Shown here: one piece after another, positions 35,896 through 45,423 of the stretch
Numbering within the stretch: position 1 is the first letter of the stretch
Layout of the letters: the number at the start of each line of letters is the position of its first letter
Translations under genes and position numbers: made by a program
Notes under the pieces: model-generated
The model's input: only the letters and a program-made list of their open reading frames with translations
Told to the model about the DNA's origin: nothing
The model's database searches: none
Origin: Chitinophagales bacterium
GTDB taxonomy: Bacteria > Bacteroidota > Bacteroidia > Chitinophagales > Chitinophagaceae
Direction: 5' to 3'
Length of the DNA: 64,000 bases
NCBI GenBank assembly: GCA_017303855.1
Contig: JAFLBL010000001.1
Location: forward strand, 62,001-126,000

Positions 35896-37700
35896 GACCG
35901 GTTATTTTGTATCAGTGGTAATCGTAAACTGACCCGCACTCCCGTTCCCGGAGCGGGTATATCCGTGATTTCACATGTAATGTTCTTATGATAAATGTCA
36001 TTCAGTATCCGGATACGTTCCTGCGTGTTGGGAATTCCTCTTCCCTTCCGCTCCTGCTGATTGACCGTTTTTACCGCCTTACTACCGGCAATACCTATCC
36101 CGTTATCCTCAATCAGTACCCGTATTCCATTGCCCTCCCGGTTAAAGATCACCTGCAAATGCCCGCCACTCTCCCTGTACCGCAGGCCATGCCAGATCGC
36201 GTTTTCCAGGTGCGGCTGGATCAGCATGCCCGGAATATGATATTGCTCACCAGAACTTAATTCCTCCTGAATACTAAAGGTGAAATCGAACTGATCCGGA
36301 AACCGGCTTTTCTCGAGCTCAAGATAGGCCTGGAGCAATTCCAGTTCGTCGGAAAGTAAAATGAAATCATCTTTTGAATTTTCCATCACCCGGCGCATCA
36401 GCGTGGAAAACCGGGTCAGGTACCTGTTAGCTTCCAGTTCGTTATTGGTGGCGATAAACTGGTTGACACTGTTGAGGCTGTTAAATATAAAATGCGGATT
36501 CATTTCCCGCCGGAGGGATTGCAACGCGATTTTTTTATTCCGTATCCTGAGTTGACGGAGTATTATAAGAATCGCCGCCACCAGTACTGCCAGGACGGAT
36601 ACGGATCCGATCAGCCAGTAATTAAAGATATTTTTTCGCCGGATCAGGTCATCCTTCAATGCTTTCTCCGTTTCCAGTTCGCGTATGCGGATTTCTGTCT
36701 CAGCTATTAACCGGTTGTCGGCGATACTGCTGTCCTTTTCAATAATACCTGGGAGATGTTGTAAAAAGCCGGCATACAGTTGCAGACTCTGTTCTTTCCG
36801 GCCGCTGTTGCGATAAAGACTGTCCAGCTGTTCCAATGCACGCCGGGCTTCCAGCGTATGTCCGTTTTGGACAGAAAGCCGGTAGGATTCCAGTAACAAT
36901 TGCTCCGCCGTACTTTCTTCTTTTTTCAACAGGTATATACCCGCTAAAGCGTTTATTTCCTTAGCCTGCAACTGTGTGGAATTTTGCACAAACGATTCAT
37001 TCAGTAATTCCTGCTTGGCATCGATGGCGGCACCGAAATCTTTTTTTTCCAGGTAGATATCCGTTATTTTCTGATTCAGATTCGTAGCCTGTGCCGGATT
37101 ACCCCGGGAATATCGATAAGCGTTGTTATATGCTTCCAGGGCTCTTCCTGTATTACTGTTCAATTGGTTGATTGAGCCCATGCGCGACAGGTTACTGATA
37201 ATTTCATTGGTATCATTTCGAACGAATCCGGATTTCAGATTCTGTACCAGCAATGATTCCTGCACCAGTAATGAGTCATGGCTGTTCAGCCGGCGTATAT
37301 CGTTCGCATTGATCGCTGTCGCTGGCCGGTCACCGGTTTTAATTGAATTATTCAGGGCGGTATTATAGTTAGCAGCCGCTTCATTGGTTTTATTCAGGTC
37401 CTCCTGTACCTGAGCCAGGGCCCGGCTGCTGCGGGCCAGGCCTTCCGCATCTCCGGCTGCATCGTACAACTGCTTTGACTTCTGAAAATAATATTCACTT
37501 TTCGCGAGATCTCCTTTTGCATAAAAGTTTTCCCCCAGGTCAAAATACCCGCTGGCCAGCGTATCCGTGTTATTCTTTTTAAATCCCGACTCAATTTTGC
37601 CGGAAGCTTTCTTCATTTTGCTTTGCTGCGCGTATAAAGTACCCGTTCCGCATAAGAGCAGATAAACCACCAGACTATATACCCGCTTATTTCCCGGCAT
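35892..37700 (-). CDS. TPR sensor histidine kinase (LytS/His_kinase type)
   Basis: 602 residues. A signal segment, several TPR repeats (about 50-315), a coiled coil and one membrane helix (about 363-381) precede a His_kinase domain with [17 protein letters not shown] (His403). A HATPase region follows with [10 protein letters not shown] and [12 protein letters not shown], and [14 protein letters not shown]. Partner of the LytTR regulator directly downstream. The TPR part is probably periplasmic and senses an unknown signal. Confidence 0.92.
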   Translation of the reverse strand: MPGNKRVYSLVVYLLLCGTGTLYAQQSKMKKASGKIESGFKKNNTDTLASGYFDLGENFYAKGDLAKSEYYFQKSKQLYDAAGDAEGLARSSRALAQVQEDLNKTNEAAANYNTALNNSIKTGDRPATAINANDIRRLNSHDSLLVQESLLVQNLKSGFVRNDTNEIISNLSRMGSINQLNSNTGRALEAYNNAYRYSRGNPAQATNLNQKITDIYLEKKDFGAAIDAKQELLNESFVQNSTQLQAKEINALAGIYLLKKEESTAEQLLLESYRLSVQNGHTLEARRALEQLDSLYRNSGRKEQSLQLYAGFLQHLPGIIEKDSSIADNRLIAETEIRIRELETEKALKDDLIRRKNIFNYWLIGSVSVLAVLVAAILIILRQLRIRNKKIALQSLRREMNPHFIFNSLNSVNQFIATNNELEANRYLTRFSTLMRRVMENSKDDFILLSDELELLQAYLELEKSRFPDQFDFTFSIQEELSSGEQYHIPGMLIQPHLENAIWHGLRYRESGGHLQVIFNREGNGIRVLIEDNGIGIAGSKAVKTVNQQERKGRGIPNTQERIRILNDIYHKNITCEITDIPAPGTGVRVSLRLPLIQNNRS

Positions 37701-37840
37701 ATTTTTTTACCTGCTACAAAATAACACATTTTCCCTTTTGCCGGCCTCCTGCCCCACCAAGTCAAAACGCGGTTTCACCCATTTTACCTCTTTTAGCGGG
37801 ACTGCAGCAAGTATTTTCAGGTTGTAAAAAAACAAACAAT

Positions 37841-38806
37841 ATGAAAAAAGCACTTCTGTTCACCACGATTATTTTATTCGCCACAACTGTTACAAGCGCC
37901 CAGCTGAATAAGAAAAATCTGCATTTACCAGCAGCAGATTTTTCCCAGGCTGTAAAAGCCGGGTATGCCAGTCAGTATAAGAAAATGCGTGTATACTTTA
38001 TAAAGGCAAAACCCTCTCTTCAACAGGAATTAAAAGGGATCGGACAGTACACTAACCTGGAATCAGCCCTCCTGCAGTCAAAAATCACCGTACAGGAGCT
38101 GAATGCTGGCGGAACCGTGAACACCCTGCGGTTCAGTAACCCTTCTAAAGACACGATTATGATTAATATGGGCGATATTGTAAAAGGAGGCAAACAAGAC
38201 CGTGTAATTGAAAAAGACACATTGCTGCTGCCGGGGCAAACTATGCAACTTTCGGTTTATTGTGTAGAACATGGCCGTTGGTCTGCCGGAAATACCGGGG
38301 GTAATTTTAACAGCTATCACAGCAATATTAATAATACCATCCGCAAAAGTATCGTGAAAGAAAAAAGCCAGGGACAGGTATGGAACAAAGTAGCCGCTGT
38401 TAACAAAGCCAACGGTACGACTACCAGTACCGGCACCTACACCGCCGTAACCAATAATGCGGCATACAGTAAAGAAGTAAAAGAATATAAAGATGCTTTC
38501 ACAAAAGCGGTTCAGGCAGACAGCACCATTGTAGGTTTACTGGCCGTTACAGGCGACCGCATTATAGGTTGCGATATATATGGCAGTCCGCAATTGTTCC
38601 GTAACAATGTCAGCAATATGCTTAATTCCTATATCTCGGAGACACTGTATGACGGGAATGAAATTACCATCCGTGACTCGGCAGTAACGGCCTACCTTGA
38701 AAAATTACTGGAGAATGAAGCCGCCCAGGATAAGCTGCTCGAGAATAACGGACGCAGTCTTAAAGTAAATGGCAAGAAGGTAAAAATTACGGCATTTGAC
38801 AATTAA
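37841..38806 (+). CDS. ARPP-1 (DUF6569) family exported protein
   Basis: 321 residues with a signal peptide ([21 protein letters not shown]). The conserved core [40 protein letters not shown] matches the ARPP-1 domain. Function in cells unknown. Low-complexity Thr/Asn stretch near 185-200. Single gene with its own terminator. Confidence 0.75.
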   Translation: MKKALLFTTIILFATTVTSAQLNKKNLHLPAADFSQAVKAGYASQYKKMRVYFIKAKPSLQQELKGIGQYTNLESALLQSKITVQELNAGGTVNTLRFSNPSKDTIMINMGDIVKGGKQDRVIEKDTLLLPGQTMQLSVYCVEHGRWSAGNTGGNFNSYHSNINNTIRKSIVKEKSQGQVWNKVAAVNKANGTTTSTGTYTAVTNNAAYSKEVKEYKDAFTKAVQADSTIVGLLAVTGDRIIGCDIYGSPQLFRNNVSNMLNSYISETLYDGNEITIRDSAVTAYLEKLLENEAAQDKLLENNGRSLKVNGKKVKITAFDN

Positions 38807-38814
38807 CCAGGAAG

Positions 38815-38855
38815 GCTTCGTGTGTTTACCTGCCTGGTAAATACACGAAGCTTTT
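38815..38855 (+). terminator. Intrinsic terminator of ARPP-1 gene
   Basis: Arms 38815-38830 and 38836-38851 (GCTTCGTGTGTTTACC / GGTAAATACACGAAGC) pair over 16 positions with one G-T wobble, followed by TTTTCTTT. Confidence 0.85.
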
Positions 38856-39011
38856 CTTTATGCCGGCAGTCAGATGTATTATTTCCGGCCTTTTTTCAGT
38901 CAGTTTCACTTCTTTAGGGTTTAAAATACTTAGGGATCCTGCCCTGCCGCATTCAGACTTACATGTCATGCATTTATGACAGTCTTTTAGAAATACAGCT
39001 TCAATCCGGGT

Positions 39012-39096
39012 ACGTAGACCGGCTACGTCTAAGTACTTAATTTTAACGCAGCAACCGGAAAATGCTTCTCTTTCGGAAAACCACGTAGTAGTTTTG
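39012..39096 (+). promoter_or_regulatory. Leader of the T9SS cargo gene: inverted repeats and -7 box
   Basis: The 348-bp intergenic region ends in a structured leader. ACGTAG (39012-39017) and CTACGT (39023-39028) form an inverted repeat, TAAGTACTTA (39030-39039) is a 10-bp palindrome, and CACGTAG recurs at 39083. TAGTTTTG (39089-39096) matches the -7 consensus TAnnTTTG exactly, with TTTCG about 17 bp upstream as a weak -33 word. The ATG is 59 bp downstream. Confidence 0.45.
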
Positions 39097-39154
39097 TCTT
39101 CAGATATCCGAAGAAACACCAACCCTGATCCGTTTTAACCCTAATAAAACAAAC

Positions 39155-40936
39155 ATGCATCGTACCTTTACATTCGTAATTGCTGTATTTGCAGCACTTC
39201 ATGTTTCCGCGCAAACTATTTACAACACGAACTACGGGAACATAAATTTTCTCCAGGCCAACAAAATTCACAAAGTGGGAACCAATGGTTCCGCAGCCGG
39301 CAACAAGACCCTGTACACGAACGTGATTACAATCAGTGGACAAAACATTGATTGTATTGTCACCACCGTCAGCCTGACTGCCGGTACTTTTACCCTGCCT
39401 GGTTCTGCCGCATCCGGCACCATTCCATTTGACTACAGTTCAAGCACAGGAACAGCTATGTCATCCAATGCCGACCGGTATTTCGCCCCTACTTTCAATT
39501 TCAACAGTGGTGGAGGGAATGCCAAGTTCCGTTTTGAGTTTATCCTCGGTGGCAGTTACAATAACAGCACCAATACCGGTACCGCAGTCATTTTGCAGAA
39601 TGTACAGGTGAATACCTATGATATCGACGGCAACGGCGGATCCAACTCCAATCAGTATAATGAATTCGGTGGTTTCTCCGCGGTAACACTCAGCACAGGG
39701 ACAAATATCACAGCTACCTATAACAGCGCTACCGATCTGACCAAATACAGATCCAACACGAATAACAATACCACCTCGGTAACAGACGACGCCAACCGTA
39801 TCAGTGTAAAATACACATATGTCAGCCAGTTTGAGATAGTAGTGGGAGCTGATGGTTCAGGTGCCGCTTATTACTTTATAGATTTTGGCGGAGGTCCTGC
39901 CTGGTCAGGTGCCACCACCGTAACCAATGCCCCGCTGGTTGACCTGGATCCGAATACAGAAGGTATTAACTATACAGCCTCCGCCTGTAAATCGGAAGCA
40001 GCACTGACGGCCGGTTCCACCAACCTGGTGCAGACATCAGGAACTGTAGATTCCATCTTATATGAATTTACAGCAACAGATATTATTGATGGTAATTTCG
40101 AAGCCCTCATTCCCAAAGGATCCGCCGCTGCCGATACCCTTAAACTCGGTTTTGCAGCAAACGCTTCACAGACCTTTACATTTGGAGGCAATAGCATCAC
40201 CGTGGATAAAATTGTTGCCGGTGACATCAGGAAACTGAAAATTTATAAAACAAACGGTACGGCCTTTACAGCAGCACAGGCGGAGACACTGATCGACTCT
40301 ATCGTTTACAGAAACAGCAAAACAGCTCCTTCCAATGGAGTCAGAACCCTTACAATTATAATTTCACAGGGTGCCTTTAAATCAGCCGGTGCATCATCTC
40401 TTGTCACTATTTCCTGTTCCACGTTACCTGTAAACTGGATCAGTTTTACCGGCAAAAACCAGGAAAATGCTATCCGTCTCAACTGGACTGTAGCCGCTGA
40501 ACATAACGTGAAAGAATATACGATTCAGCACAGCAGTAATGGTAGCAACTGGACAGACGCCGGTGTGGTAGCGGCCAGCAGCAACAACAGTTCAACCAAC
40601 AACTACAGTTTCAACCATCTTCGTTTTATCCAGGGCGCCAATCATTACCGTATTGCGGAAAAAGACCTGGATGGCACCATTCAATACAGTAAGGTAATTG
40701 TGGTAAACAGTGGCAGCCAGGAAACACTCCGGGTATATCCCAACCCGGCCACCGGCGGAACGCTTACCATACAAATGCCCTCTGCTGATTTTTTACAGAT
40801 TTATAATGCGTCTGGCAATCTGATGGTTAAAAAACAACTGGAAGCCGGTACGCAGCAGATTAATATCAGTGCCCTCTCAAAAGGAATCTATTTTATCAAA
40901 GCCGGAAATGCAAGCATCCGGGTAGTGATAAAATAA
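39155..40936 (+). CDS. Secreted protein with type IX secretion (type A) sorting domain
   Basis: 593 residues. A signal peptide (MHRTFTFVIAVFAALHVSAQ) is followed by long Ser/Thr/Asn-rich beta-strand regions of unknown function. An Fn3-like segment (LPVNWISFTGKNQENAIRLNWTVAAEHNVKEYTIQHSSNG) precedes the C-terminal type A sorting domain (VYPNPATGGTLTIQMPSADFLQIYNASGNLM ... LSKGIYFIKAG). The C-terminal domain directs export through the type IX system and surface attachment. Two N-terminal Asn/Gly-rich blocks look adhesin-like, but no catalytic motif is seen. Confidence 0.9.
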   Translation: MHRTFTFVIAVFAALHVSAQTIYNTNYGNINFLQANKIHKVGTNGSAAGNKTLYTNVITISGQNIDCIVTTVSLTAGTFTLPGSAASGTIPFDYSSSTGTAMSSNADRYFAPTFNFNSGGGNAKFRFEFILGGSYNNSTNTGTAVILQNVQVNTYDIDGNGGSNSNQYNEFGGFSAVTLSTGTNITATYNSATDLTKYRSNTNNNTTSVTDDANRISVKYTYVSQFEIVVGADGSGAAYYFIDFGGGPAWSGATTVTNAPLVDLDPNTEGINYTASACKSEAALTAGSTNLVQTSGTVDSILYEFTATDIIDGNFEALIPKGSAAADTLKLGFAANASQTFTFGGNSITVDKIVAGDIRKLKIYKTNGTAFTAAQAETLIDSIVYRNSKTAPSNGVRTLTIIISQGAFKSAGASSLVTISCSTLPVNWISFTGKNQENAIRLNWTVAAEHNVKEYTIQHSSNGSNWTDAGVVAASSNNSSTNNYSFNHLRFIQGANHYRIAEKDLDGTIQYSKVIVVNSGSQETLRVYPNPATGGTLTIQMPSADFLQIYNASGNLMVKKQLEAGTQQINISALSKGIYFIKAGNASIRVVIK

Positions 40937-41021
40937 AGAGAAAAGTCAATAAATTTTCAAGTACAGGAGCCGGTTCATTCAATGGAGCCGGCTCTGCCGT
41001 TTACGCAAGAAACGGAAATAC

Positions 41022-41056
41022 AAAGTACGAAGTACGGGGTACGAAGTACGAAACAA
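41022..41056. repeat. Heptamer tandem repeat, AAGTACG family (locus A)
   Basis: AAAGTAC GAAGTAC GGGGTAC GAAGTAC GAAACAA: four to five copies with strict 7-bp period in the gap between two convergent genes. The reverse complement of the same unit recurs at 61.66 kb. Confidence 0.8.
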
Positions 41057-41091
41057 GATAATCATCGTCCTGTATACGGCACCTGATAAGC

Positions 41092-41496
41092 TCACCTGAT
41101 CAATGTAATTGTTCCCCAGAAATTCCGGTTAATACCATCATCGGGTGTATAATAACAAACAAAGGGATAGACGCCGGTATCCTGTAATTTTCCTTTAATA
41201 GTTCCGTCCCAGTCATTGCCGATATTTTCCGATTCAAAAACCACCTGGCCACGGCGGTTATAAATCCTGAACAATAAAGAAGAAATCGTACAGCCATTGG
41301 GAATCGGGCCGATTTTATCATTTTTCCCGTCTTTATTGGGCGTAAAAGCACTGGGTACCGCGATACAGGTATCCGGGCCATTGTCCCGGCTGTTAAAAGC
41401 AGGCATACTGATAACAGTAGTCTCTTTCAGTTCCGGCGCCGGATAAAAGGATGACGCCAGCAGCAGGACCGGCATCAGCAAAACAAGGACTTTCAT
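41092..41496 (-). CDS. Stand-alone CHU_C / gliding-motility C-terminal domain protein
   Basis: 134 residues: a signal peptide (MKVLVLLMPVLLLASSF) followed by little more than a CHU_C (T9SS type B) domain, PSAFTPNKDGKNDKIGPIPNGC ... FRIYNRRGQVVFESENIGNDWDGTIKGKLQDTGVYPFVCYY. Normally this domain is the C-terminal tail of very large surface proteins; here there is no cargo. It lies 42 bp behind the exported AAA-like gene on the same strand, suggesting an operon. Confidence 0.82.
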   Translation of the reverse strand: MKVLVLLMPVLLLASSFYPAPELKETTVISMPAFNSRDNGPDTCIAVPSAFTPNKDGKNDKIGPIPNGCTISSLLFRIYNRRGQVVFESENIGNDWDGTIKGKLQDTGVYPFVCYYTPDDGINRNFWGTITLIR

Positions 41497-41538
41497 AAAG
41501 CGAAGATAGGAAGAGAAAAGAATGAGGCCGTTGATCAG

Positions 41539-42117
41539 TTACCAGCTGATCGGTTTACAGTTTTTTATCTTCAGATTTTTCAGACAGTCTTCTCCGGAGC
41601 AGGCAATTAAAACAACACCCGCATATTTTTCAATCCGCTGCACCAGGTACGAAACCTCCTGGTTGGCATAGCGGTCATTACTTTCAGATGGATTTGTTCT
41701 TTTCCCAAACAGGGCATCGGCTTCGTCGAAGAAAAGGATGAGTCCGGCTTCTTCAGCGTGATCAAATACACGTGCCAGGTTCTTTTCCGTTTCCCCGATA
41801 TATTTACTGATGAAACCGGCAAGATTTACCTGCAGGATATTTCTTTTCATCCCTGCAGCAATCCAGCGTGCGGTTTGGAGGCCGTTGTTTTTACCAGTGG
41901 TTTGCAAGAGGTAACGGGCAGGAATGATTGTTTTTGTCTTTCCCGGAAAAGTCCGGCTTATTTCTTTCCACTGTGCCGGGACTTTAAGCAGGGTATCAGC
42001 AGGGTTATACCGGATCAGCTTACCGGTATCAGGAGCCGGACTGGCAGGAAAACCGGATTTCCCGGCCAGCAGCAGCCCCGGAAACAGCAGCAGGAATATG
42101 ATCAGCCCTTTTTTCAT
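41539..42117 (-). CDS. Exported, truncated AAA-ATPase-like protein with broken Walker A
   Basis: 192 residues. A convincing signal peptide (MKKGLIIFLLLFPGLLLAG) is joined to part of an AAA core: KYIGETEKNLARVFDHAE (105-122), Walker B LILFFDEADALFGKRT (126-141) and NDRYANQEVSYLVQRIE. The place of Walker A reads LLQTTGKNNGLQT (70-82), without GxxxxGK[ST]. Sensor 1 Asn is replaced (IACSGED) and the arginine-finger and lid regions are missing, the protein ending at SW. An exported AAA domain has no ATP supply, so this is probably a reused fold and not an ATPase. Possible pseudogene, but the frame is intact. Confidence 0.7.
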   Translation of the reverse strand: MKKGLIIFLLLFPGLLLAGKSGFPASPAPDTGKLIRYNPADTLLKVPAQWKEISRTFPGKTKTIIPARYLLQTTGKNNGLQTARWIAAGMKRNILQVNLAGFISKYIGETEKNLARVFDHAEEAGLILFFDEADALFGKRTNPSESNDRYANQEVSYLVQRIEKYAGVVLIACSGEDCLKNLKIKNCKPISW

Positions 42118-42224
42118 AGTACTGAAATTAATGCGCTGCTCATTCTAAACCAAATCCCGTACCGAGTGGAATCTTTAACTTTTTTGGTCCGCAAATTGCT
42201 GTCATTTCTCATTAACTTTAGTAC

Positions 42225-42851
42225 ATGAAAAAGTTGCTGCCCTTAGTATTCATTTTAATTGCCGGTACGGTAAACGGCCAGTCATTAAAAGACCTGCTGT
42301 TCAGCGGTAAAATGAAAAATGACTCCAATACCGTACACCGCAAGGGTGAAGATCTGAAAGATAAAGTGGATACAACCACAAAAAAGCCGGACCCTGCCCC
42401 TGTCGTTAGCCAGGTTGCCGTAACGCCGGTTCCCGGCACCGCAGGCAAGGACAGCGTTTTAGCCAAAGCCCCGGAAGCGGTTGCGGTTGATTCAGTGAAT
42501 GCCGCAGATCCTGCACCTCCTGTTGCCGCACCGGCCACGGTCTCTGTTGCCAGAGACAATAACCGTCTCTGGAAGGAATTTGTGGACACGGTGATCAGTA
42601 CGATAAAGACGGAATCCCTGCAAAATAAAAAAGTAAAAAAAGGAGATTATACGGTAATGATCGATTATACCATCAATACCGACGGCTCCGTTACGGTAGG
42701 AAATATTTACGTTAGTCCGGAAAGTGATTTCCTTCAGCTCCAGTTAAAAGAACGCCTGAATATAGACACCCCGAAATTAAACCCCGTGATGAGCAGTTCC
42801 GGTACGGCGAGGAAAACGAACAGACGATATACGGTGGTGATTACAAAGTAA
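42225..42851 (+). CDS. Exported protein with TonB-C-like terminal region
   Basis: 208 residues with a signal peptide (MKKLLPLVFILIAGTVNGQ). A Pro/Ala/Val/Asp-rich linker (about 50-110) leads to a C-terminal domain (DYTVMIDYTINTDGSVTVGNIYVSPESDFLQLQLKERL) resembling the TonB C-terminal fold. There is no N-terminal TonB anchor beyond the signal peptide. Function unknown. A heptamer repeat array starts on its stop codon. Confidence 0.65.
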   Translation: MKKLLPLVFILIAGTVNGQSLKDLLFSGKMKNDSNTVHRKGEDLKDKVDTTTKKPDPAPVVSQVAVTPVPGTAGKDSVLAKAPEAVAVDSVNAADPAPPVAAPATVSVARDNNRLWKEFVDTVISTIKTESLQNKKVKKGDYTVMIDYTINTDGSVTVGNIYVSPESDFLQLQLKERLNIDTPKLNPVMSSSGTARKTNRRYTVVITK

Positions 42852-43216
42852 AAAGTCAAAAGTAAAAAATAAAAAAGCTGTTGAAAGCAGTTGCCTGTTT
42901 TCAGTTGGTATATGCTCTATTAATGTAAGGAAACCGGCGCATGAGAAAATCAAAATTAAAAAGTAAAAAGTAAAAAAGCTGTTGAAAGCAGTTGCCTGTT
43001 TTTAGTTGGAATATGCTTTATGACTGTAAGGAAAGCGGCATTTGCGAAAATCAAAAGTCAAAAGTAAAAAGTAAAAAAGCTGTTGAAAGCAGTTGACGTA
43101 CTACACTAAATAAACGGTATTTATTATTTCCACATTTTTGGTGTGGCCTTAAAAAAATCTTTTCAGACTTAATGTCTGCCATTTTTACTTTTTACTTTTG
43201 ACTTTTTACTTTCTTC
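42845..43216. repeat. Repetitive element with inverted heptamer ends and 101-bp internal repeat (locus C)
   Basis: The left end (42845-42872) is AAAGTAA AAAGTCA AAAGTAA AAAATAA. The right end (43182-43209) is TTTTTAC TTTTTAC TTTTGAC TTTTTAC, the same words inverted. Inside, a 101-bp unit containing GCTGTTGAAAGCAGTTG starts at 42877, 42978 and 43079, so two full copies and a partial third. Small hairpins CCACA/TGTGG and CAGAC/GTCTG lie near the right end. The block fills the whole gap between two convergent stop codons and holds no gene. Confidence 0.85.
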
Positions 43217-43217
43217 T

Positions 43218-44264
43218 TCAACTTTCCGTTTCGTAATAAAACTTATAAAACTTCTTCCCGGTTTTTTCATCAAACCCGTTTTCTATCAGACTGGTATCGC
43301 CGTGAATGTATACATGGAAATTTTTATCCAGTTTGAGTACGCTGCGCATGCCCGCAAATTTCTTTTTCACCGCATTCCGTGAAATATCGAATTCCGAACC
43401 CGGGTTTATATCATTTTCCTTTACATACTGATCGCGGAAGCGGTCGAATGACTCCACCACTTCGGGGTGCCGGAAGACTTCCTGTACAAACTCTTCTTCC
43501 TTGTACTGGTCCTGGGTTTTGAAATATTCTACGGAGCGGTTGAGGTAATCGGCCTTGTTGACTTTACTCACATCAAACTCATCCGGCAGGGTCTTCGTGA
43601 TAAAGAGCCGGGCCATATCCATTACGGTGCCGGTATTGTGAAAATCATCGGCGGCCGGTTGCAGTCCCAGGAAATCATTCATCCAGTAACGGGCTTCCGC
43701 GCCTTTATTGGTATTATCAATACTCAGCACCCGGAAACCGTCTTCCCGCGCTGTATTAAAAATGAGCGCACCCTTGTCCAGTTTATTGATATACATCCCC
43801 TCTTCTACCAGTACCGACAGTTCCTTGCCACTCGTGTCCACTTTAATAAACTTATCCTTGGTCTCGGATTTGAAGAGGCCTATACAGTCTACATTCTCCC
43901 CTTCCATGATCACATCCTTGAAATAAGCGACAAAGAATTCGCCTTTTTTTATAAAATGGTTGTTGGACTGTTCAAACAACCAATTAGCCAGATCAATACT
44001 CCCCGTATGAAACTCCAATTCCCCGGCAAACAGTTTACTCACAATGCCATAGCAGGTATTATACTCCAGATCCGACGCATGATGAAACCGCTCAAAGCCG
44101 GCAGGTTTAAGGAAAGGGTTGGTGAAATAGGTTTTGAGTATCTCAGAAAGATCGGGCTGAAGGGCAAATGGTGCATCAGTTAATTCCGCCTTATCATCTG
44201 TGGCTTTATTGCCAATAATATGTACAGAAAGGCTGTCAATAAAACCCGTATTGAAATGTAGCAT
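43218..44264 (-). CDS. Nucleoid-associated protein, NdpA/YejK family
   Basis: 348 residues, cytoplasmic, matching the 37-kDa nucleoid-associated protein family: IDSLSVHIIGNKATDD at the N-terminus, NHFIKKGEFFVAYFKDVIMEGENVDCIGLFKSETKDKFIKV in the middle, and FYYETES at the end. The family binds the nucleoid in E. coli; its exact role is unclear. Its stop codon is directly followed on the minus strand by the heptamer array of locus C. Confidence 0.82.
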   Translation of the reverse strand: MLHFNTGFIDSLSVHIIGNKATDDKAELTDAPFALQPDLSEILKTYFTNPFLKPAGFERFHHASDLEYNTCYGIVSKLFAGELEFHTGSIDLANWLFEQSNNHFIKKGEFFVAYFKDVIMEGENVDCIGLFKSETKDKFIKVDTSGKELSVLVEEGMYINKLDKGALIFNTAREDGFRVLSIDNTNKGAEARYWMNDFLGLQPAADDFHNTGTVMDMARLFITKTLPDEFDVSKVNKADYLNRSVEYFKTQDQYKEEEFVQEVFRHPEVVESFDRFRDQYVKENDINPGSEFDISRNAVKKKFAGMRSVLKLDKNFHVYIHGDTSLIENGFDEKTGKKFYKFYYETES

Positions 44265-44316
44265 TAACAGAATTTAAAAAAGCAATATTATATAATATAG
44301 AATTTGTTTCCCCTTT

Positions 44317-44664
44317 TTATTTATCCTTCAACACAAGTTCTTTGGAAACACAAAATGCTTCCAGCTGTTCTTTAAAATGCCTGATCCTGCTTTTATTCCT
44401 TGTCCAAAGATTCCGAAAAAAGGGAGACCCGCTTCCGCCACCAACAATAATCTCAACCAGTATAGTGCCATTTTTTGAATCATTGGCATCTACCCTGATA
44501 CAGATCATCAAATCATTCCCTGAGAAAAGGCTGTAGTCTTCATATATTCTTATAAAGCCACCCGGGAAACTACTCTCATGTGCCTGTTGGTGATACTCAC
44601 GGACAAATTCCGAAACCTGTTCAATGCTATTTGTACCTGCAATGAGGAAGGTCTGAGCGTGCAT
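44317..44664 (-). CDS. Hypothetical cytoplasmic protein
   Basis: From ATG 44664 (MHAQTFLIAGTNSIEQV) the protein has 115 residues. A frame extending to 44736 would overlap the upstream gene by 37 bp. It contains SFPGGFIRIYEDYSLFSGNDLMICIRVDAN and a Gly/Ser turn VGGGSGSPFFRNLWTRNKSRI, which suggests an alpha/beta fold. I do not recognise the family with confidence. Likely in one operon with the 44700-45245 gene. Confidence 0.6.
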   Translation of the reverse strand: MHAQTFLIAGTNSIEQVSEFVREYHQQAHESSFPGGFIRIYEDYSLFSGNDLMICIRVDANDSKNGTILVEIIVGGGSGSPFFRNLWTRNKSRIRHFKEQLEAFCVSKELVLKDK

Positions 44665-44699
44665 CTTTTCCTGTTTAATTTCAGTTTTTTTTACAATTA

Positions 44700-45245
44700 C
44701 TACTCTAAGCCATTCCGGTTCCTCCCCCAAAACCACTTCACCGCCGCCAGCACTTCCTCCTCTGATTTATTCTGGGTATTGGTAAGCCGGATTTTACGGA
44801 TTAACGGTTTGGCCTCACCGGGTTTTGTGTATTGCAGCAGTAGTATGAACTTATCCCCGATATCATAAATCCCTTTCTTTTCTTCCTGGGTAAGGGTGGC
44901 ATTGAGCAAACCCGCCCAGGGAGTCACCAAACGTTCATTTTCATAAATTCCCTTTGCATTGATACGGATATAGATCGTACCCTTGCGGACTTTGATCAGA
45001 ATCAGTACAGCCGGAATAAGCGCCAGGGCAAACACATAACTCTGGTAGTCTATGTCTTTAAAATTCCGGGTAATGGCATCATAGAGTCCATAACCGAATA
45101 GGGCCAGGAAGAAGATAACCATGAAATAGTGCATGAGTTTGTACTCGCCGACGATGAACTGACCATTGGCATCGAGTAAGGAGGGGACGTCGGTGTCCAG
45201 TGAGCGGAGATCGGTGGAGGCTTTGTTTTTTTTATTTATACTCAT
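44700..45245 (-). CDS. Hypothetical membrane protein
   Basis: 181 residues. Two hydrophobic helices (about 41-60 and 69-85) are followed by a soluble beta-rich C-terminus (GTIYIRINAKGIYENERLVTPWAGLLNATL ... FILLLQYT), which resembles a PH-like membrane-proximal domain. Function unknown. Confidence 0.65.
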   Translation of the reverse strand: MSINKKNKASTDLRSLDTDVPSLLDANGQFIVGEYKLMHYFMVIFFLALFGYGLYDAITRNFKDIDYQSYVFALALIPAVLILIKVRKGTIYIRINAKGIYENERLVTPWAGLLNATLTQEEKKGIYDIGDKFILLLQYTKPGEAKPLIRKIRLTNTQNKSEEEVLAAVKWFWGRNRNGLE

Positions 45246-45257
45246 GCGTTGCTGGTG

Positions 45258-45423
45258 TTAGATGTCAGATGTGGGATGTGGGATGTCAGTAAACAGCCCC
45301 TGAAGTAGTCGGGAGTCGGGAGTCGGGAGTCAACAGCCCCTTCTAAAGAGGTTTATTCTTAATTATTCAAAATTAACTCGTTTTTACGTGATCTGCTCAC
45401 AACTCACAACCCGCATCTCGCAA
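45258..45423. repeat. Three heptamer arrays behind hutU (locus E)
   Basis: TTAGATG TCAGATG TGGGATG TGGGATG TCAGTAA (45258-45292); AGTCGGG three times then AGTCAAC (45307-45334); and CTCACAA CTCACAA CCCGCAT CTCGCAA (45396-45423). The last array touches the hutU stop codon. The first two arrays both run into the same exit word ACAGCCCC. No gene lies in the region. Confidence 0.85.

Noticed and set aside
41022..41056. Heptamer arrays as sequencing or assembly artefact
   Set aside because: Words differ between loci, flanks are unique and several arrays lie in the same position relative to stop codons, which artefacts would not produce.
42877..43095. CRISPR array at the 101-bp tandem repeat
   Set aside because: Repeat units adjoin without unique spacers of constant length, units are far longer than CRISPR repeats, and no cas gene is near.
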